DNA of 8,440 nt from Desulfobacteraceae bacterium 4572_19 (GTDB taxonomy: Bacteria; Desulfobacterota; Desulfobacteria; Desulfobacterales; NBLS01): assembly GCA_002084385.1 (NCBI GenBank), contig NBLS01000097.1, positions 1 to 8,440 on the forward strand. The letters are read 5' to 3'. The position numbers were made by a program, and so were the translations under genes. The notes beneath the pieces are model-generated. The model saw nothing but the letters and a program-made list of their open reading frames with translations. It had not been told where the DNA came from and ran no database searches. Of the stretch, positions 6,532 to 8,440 are shown piece by piece (the stretch's first letter is position 1; every line of letters begins with the position of its first letter).

Positions 6532-7256
6532 GTTATCCAATTCGGTTCATCATAATATCTAGACATGTAAGAACGTATTTGAAACTTTAAGCCCGAATTA
6601 CGTAAGTCTCTAATTGTTTGAATCGTGGTATGTAAACTTTCAAAAACGTCGTGAAACTTGTTATAAGGAATATTAATTTTCATCTCCTCTGCTTTTCCTA
6701 AACAGATAGTTAATTCTGCATATTGACCATATCTTACCATGCAAAATTTAAATTTATCCTCCTTGGCAATTTCATGGATTTTAGCCTGAATTGCCTTGTA
6801 TTTAATATCCTTAATCTTTTCTTGTTTAATTTTCTTATTTTCTCTTTTAAGATAATTTGCAGCCAATCTTTTATACTCTTGTATCATTTTATCAACAAAC
6901 GTATCCATCTGTTTTAGATGATAAACATGTGTATAAATCCTATAGTTATCCACTATCAGTAATTCATTTTTCTCGTTAAACTCCAAGTAAAATTTTTGAT
7001 CCTCATAATATTTTGAAGGGGATATAACTTCAAAATAGCATTTGTTTTTATCTACTCTCATGTGAGAATCTGAATATGAAGCATAATAAGGGTTCTCTAA
7101 AAGTTTAATGCCCTCCATTATTTCCAACTTTTGCTTTATATCTGAAATAAACTCTATCTGTTCTTCCAAGCTATGTTGAATAATAGGCTCTTCGCCGTGA
7201 AAGTGTTCTCGAAAGATTTTTATGATGGTACTGTTACTCAATGATAATTTTGCCAT
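6528..7256 (-). CDS. Unknown protein, first gene of the MoxR-vWA cassette (242 aa)
   Basis: I do not recognise this protein. ATG at 7256-7254; a weak tagagtg ribosome binding sequence lies about eight bases upstream. It has no signal peptide or membrane segment. Visible regions: a helical N-terminus (about 5-50), a mixed segment with many aromatic residues (YYASYSDSHMRVDKNKCYFE, 57-76, to DNYRIYTHVYH, 103-113), a long, strongly basic helix or coiled coil (about 115-168, with KRENKKIKQEKIKDIKYK), and a C-terminal alpha/beta segment (AELTICLGKAEEMKINIPYN, 180-199, then helix to NWIT). The basic helix could bind nucleic acid or pack against partners. It starts the apparent operon with the ATPase and vWA genes, and a promoter at 7316-7344 precedes it. 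Its location suggests a dedicated third component: substrate, adaptor or effector. The gene is bracketed by direct copies of the GTGAACCCTTA core, and its stop codon lies in one of them. Confidence 0.8.
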   Translation of the reverse strand: MAKLSLSNSTIIKIFREHFHGEEPIIQHSLEEQIEFISDIKQKLEIMEGIKLLENPYYASYSDSHMRVDKNKCYFEVISPSKYYEDQKFYLEFNEKNELLIVDNYRIYTHVYHLKQMDTFVDKMIQEYKRLAANYLKRENKKIKQEKIKDIKYKAIQAKIHEIAKEDKFKFCMVRYGQYAELTICLGKAEEMKINIPYNKFHDVFESLHTTIQTIRDLRNSGLKFQIRSYMSRYYDEPNWIT

Positions 7257-7315
7257 TTTTTTATCACTCTACTTTTGTGAACCCTTATTTTAGAAAATAA
7301 ATATTATTTTATGTA

Positions 7316-7344
7316 AATCTAATAACTTATTTCTCTTATGTCAA
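7316..7344 (-). promoter_or_regulatory. Sigma-70-type promoter of the MoxR-vWA cassette
   Basis: On the minus strand a perfect -35 TTGACA (7344-7339) is followed by exactly 17 bases and -10 TAGATT (7321-7316). It lies about 60 bases upstream of the start of the 242-residue gene. This is the best promoter match I see in the window. It sits between the repeat tail at 7369-7416 and the repeat core at 7277-7288, so it belongs to the cassette. Confidence 0.6.
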
Positions 7345-7368
7345 GAGGGAAGTTATGCTGAAATCTGT

Positions 7369-7416
7369 GCAACCGTTCACGAACAAGAAATGTGATTTTT
7401 CGGTAATCTCACAAAT
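7369..7416 (-). repeat. Palindromic repeat tail, copy 5 (tail only, minus orientation)
   Basis: gcaaccgttcacgaacaaga through tttttcggtaatctcac to 7416 matches the tail of copy 4 almost base for base, without the hairpin domain. It is inverted relative to copy 3 at 3855-3889, so the two tails face each other across the three-gene cassette. The small inverted repeat aaatgtga / tcacattt of the tail is conserved. Confidence 0.85.
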
Positions 7417-7448
7417 ATGTGTTGTTCTATGCGATACATAATTAAATG

Positions 7449-7476
7449 TTGACATAGAATTAAAGTTTATGATACA
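7449..7476 (+). promoter_or_regulatory. Candidate promoter for ftsK
   Basis: A perfect -35 TTGACA (7449-7454) is followed after 16 bases by GATACA (7471-7476), a weak -10. A small inverted repeat, ttctatg (7425-7431) and catagaa (7453-7459), overlaps the -35 and could be an operator. It lies about 108 bases upstream of the ftsK start and is divergent from the cassette promoter. The weak -10 makes this tentative. Confidence 0.3.
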
Positions 7477-7583
7477 GGCGAGCGTGTAATTAATTGGCTG
7501 ATGGTCTATATGAAAATATTTTTGAGTGAACCCTTAACATATGTAAATTGTTATTTATAATTCATTTGCAGGATATCTGTTTT

Positions 7584-8330
7584 ATGCGTAAGGAAATTAT
7601 CGTACTTATTTTATTTTTTTGTTTTTTGTTGGTATCCATAAGTTTATTCTCATACGATCCTTCTGATCCTTCAATAAATCACGTTGTAAATAAGGGACAG
7701 GTTGTTCATAATCTTTTTGGAAAAGTGGGCTCTCACATTGCAGGTCTTTGTATCGGGTTATTTGGAGTTGGTGCATTTTGGTTTCCCGTCTTACTTTTAA
7801 TGGCTGGAATTCATTATTTTATGCATCGTTCTGCACAGGTGATGTTTTACATTGTTATAGGTGGAGTTTTGCTGATTATTGCCACAGGCGGTTTTACAGC
7901 TTTATACGGTGATAGTTGTATTATCTGGGGTAAGAAAGTATCCTCTGGTGGAATAGTTGGTATTCCTGTTAAGTCATTTCTTTTGGAATATACAAATAAA
8001 ATAGGTAGTATTCTTGTTCTTATTTTAACATTTTCTATAGGTTTTATCCTTGTTACAAGAATCTCAATTCTTGCCTTTATAGCAAGATGTTGGGCATATA
8101 TAATTGAATTTGATAAATTTCTTTGGAAAAAGATTAAGCTTCTTTGGGATAAAATTAAGTTTAAATTTAAGTTTGATAAAAATAATTATGGAAAAATTGG
8201 AAAATTATTTCAGGTAACAAGATATAAAATTGCAAAAATATTTAATAGAAAAAAAGTGGAACAGCTGTCTGAAAATGGGATGTCGCTTTCTGATATGGCG
8301 ATGTCTGAAAATAGGAAGTTGGCTGTATAG
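7584..8330 (+). pseudogene. ftsK: DNA translocase FtsK, N-terminal membrane domain; frameshifted and cut by the window edge
   Basis: FtsK is the septum-anchored DNA pump that segregates chromosome termini at division. The ATG at 7584 has AGGAT nine bases upstream and gives the family-typical start MRKEIIVLILFFCFLLVSIS with SYDPSDPS after the first helix; the in-frame ATG at 7548 only adds an atypical dozen residues. Hydrophobic segments at about 5-23, 51-79, 86-108 and 138-158 fit the four-helix FtsK membrane domain, followed by a basic stretch (180-225). Then the linker begins and reading stops at TAG 8328-8330 after 248 codons. The frame starting at 8327 stays open to the right edge and reads as more of the same linker (KELSENEQLSGIEGQSESKL), with the same SEN repeats. 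So one base has been lost (or two gained) between about 8312 and 8330. The motor and gamma domains would lie beyond the window. Real mutation or sequencing error cannot be told apart here. Confidence 0.85.
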
Positions 8331-8398
8331 TATCACATGGAAATAAAGAGTTGTCTGAAAATGAGCAATTATCAGGCATAGAAGGGCAGTCTGAAAGC
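8265..8398 (+). repeat. Degenerate repeats in the FtsK linker
   Basis: The motif tgtctgaaaatg recurs as ctgtctgaaaatggg (8265-8279), atgtctgaaaatagg (8301-8315) and ttgtctgaaaatgag (8351-8365), with a weaker cagtctgaaagc (8387-8398). They code for LSEN / MSEN / LSEN / QSES, the last two in the shifted frame. Reading the same peptide on both sides of the stop is what identifies the frameshift. Confidence 0.75.
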
Positions 8399-8440
8399 AA
8401 GTTGGAGTCAGAAACAAAAATATCCAATAGTGCTGTTTCC

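Noticed and set aside
528..7537. The GTGAAYSSTTA cores as integron attC sites.
   Set aside because: They lack the GTTRRRY / RYYYAAC pairing and spacing of attC sites, occur in mixed orientation within elements, and no integrase is present in the window.
8300..8330. Programmed -1 frameshifting in ftsK.
   Set aside because: No correctly phased slippery heptamer or convincing downstream structure is visible near the stop. A simple one-base indel explains the pattern.

Overview
The window is an AT-rich, repeat-rich stretch of a bacterial chromosome. The gene content (a RNase J / FtsK neighbourhood, small conserved proteins beside RNase J) and the codon bias suggest a low-GC member of the Desulfobacterota, probably Desulfobacterales. 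That assignment rests on recalled family resemblance, not on a search.

Layout. (i) 1-1061, minus strand: a 136-residue conserved hypothetical protein with a CxxC motif, followed by the 5' part of a helical, HEAT-like protein that runs off the left edge. A palindromic repeat lies between them. (ii) 1062-1666: a divergent intergenic region with a candidate promoter, three tandem ~77-bp repeats and a full copy of the palindromic repeat. (iii) 1667-3593, plus strand: a 110-residue hypothetical protein and, almost touching it, a RNase J gene broken by an internal deletion of about 45 codons plus a frameshift. (iv) 3594-3937: a convergent spacer where a 218-bp MITE (12-bp perfect terminal inverted repeats, 5-bp target duplication) has inserted inside a copy of the palindromic repeat's tail. 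(v) 3938-7256, minus strand: a three-gene cassette of an unknown 242-residue protein, a MoxR-type AAA+ ATPase and a DUF2201-type vWA protein, with a good sigma-70-like promoter at 7316-7344. Repeats fill both gaps between these genes, and inverted copies of the repeat tail flank the whole cassette. (vi) 7584 to the right edge, plus strand: the membrane domain and linker start of FtsK, with a frameshift at about 8312-8330.

The AAA+ ATPase and the vWA protein form the known MoxR-vWA pairing, in which ATP-driven remodelling is directed by a metal-binding vWA partner. Some such pairs with a third protein are proposed conflict systems. The 242-residue protein is the unassigned partner here. The cassette sits on the opposite strand between rnj and ftsK, genes that I recall as neighbours in related bacteria, which suggests insertion.

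The most striking feature is the repeat landscape. A short core, GTGAAYSSTTA, occurs about sixteen times at nearly every gene boundary, inside several different elements. In two places gene ends are built from repeat DNA. Two normally intact housekeeping genes are disrupted, so either the genome is decaying or the assembly (for example from amplified single-cell DNA) contains errors. The sequence alone cannot separate these.
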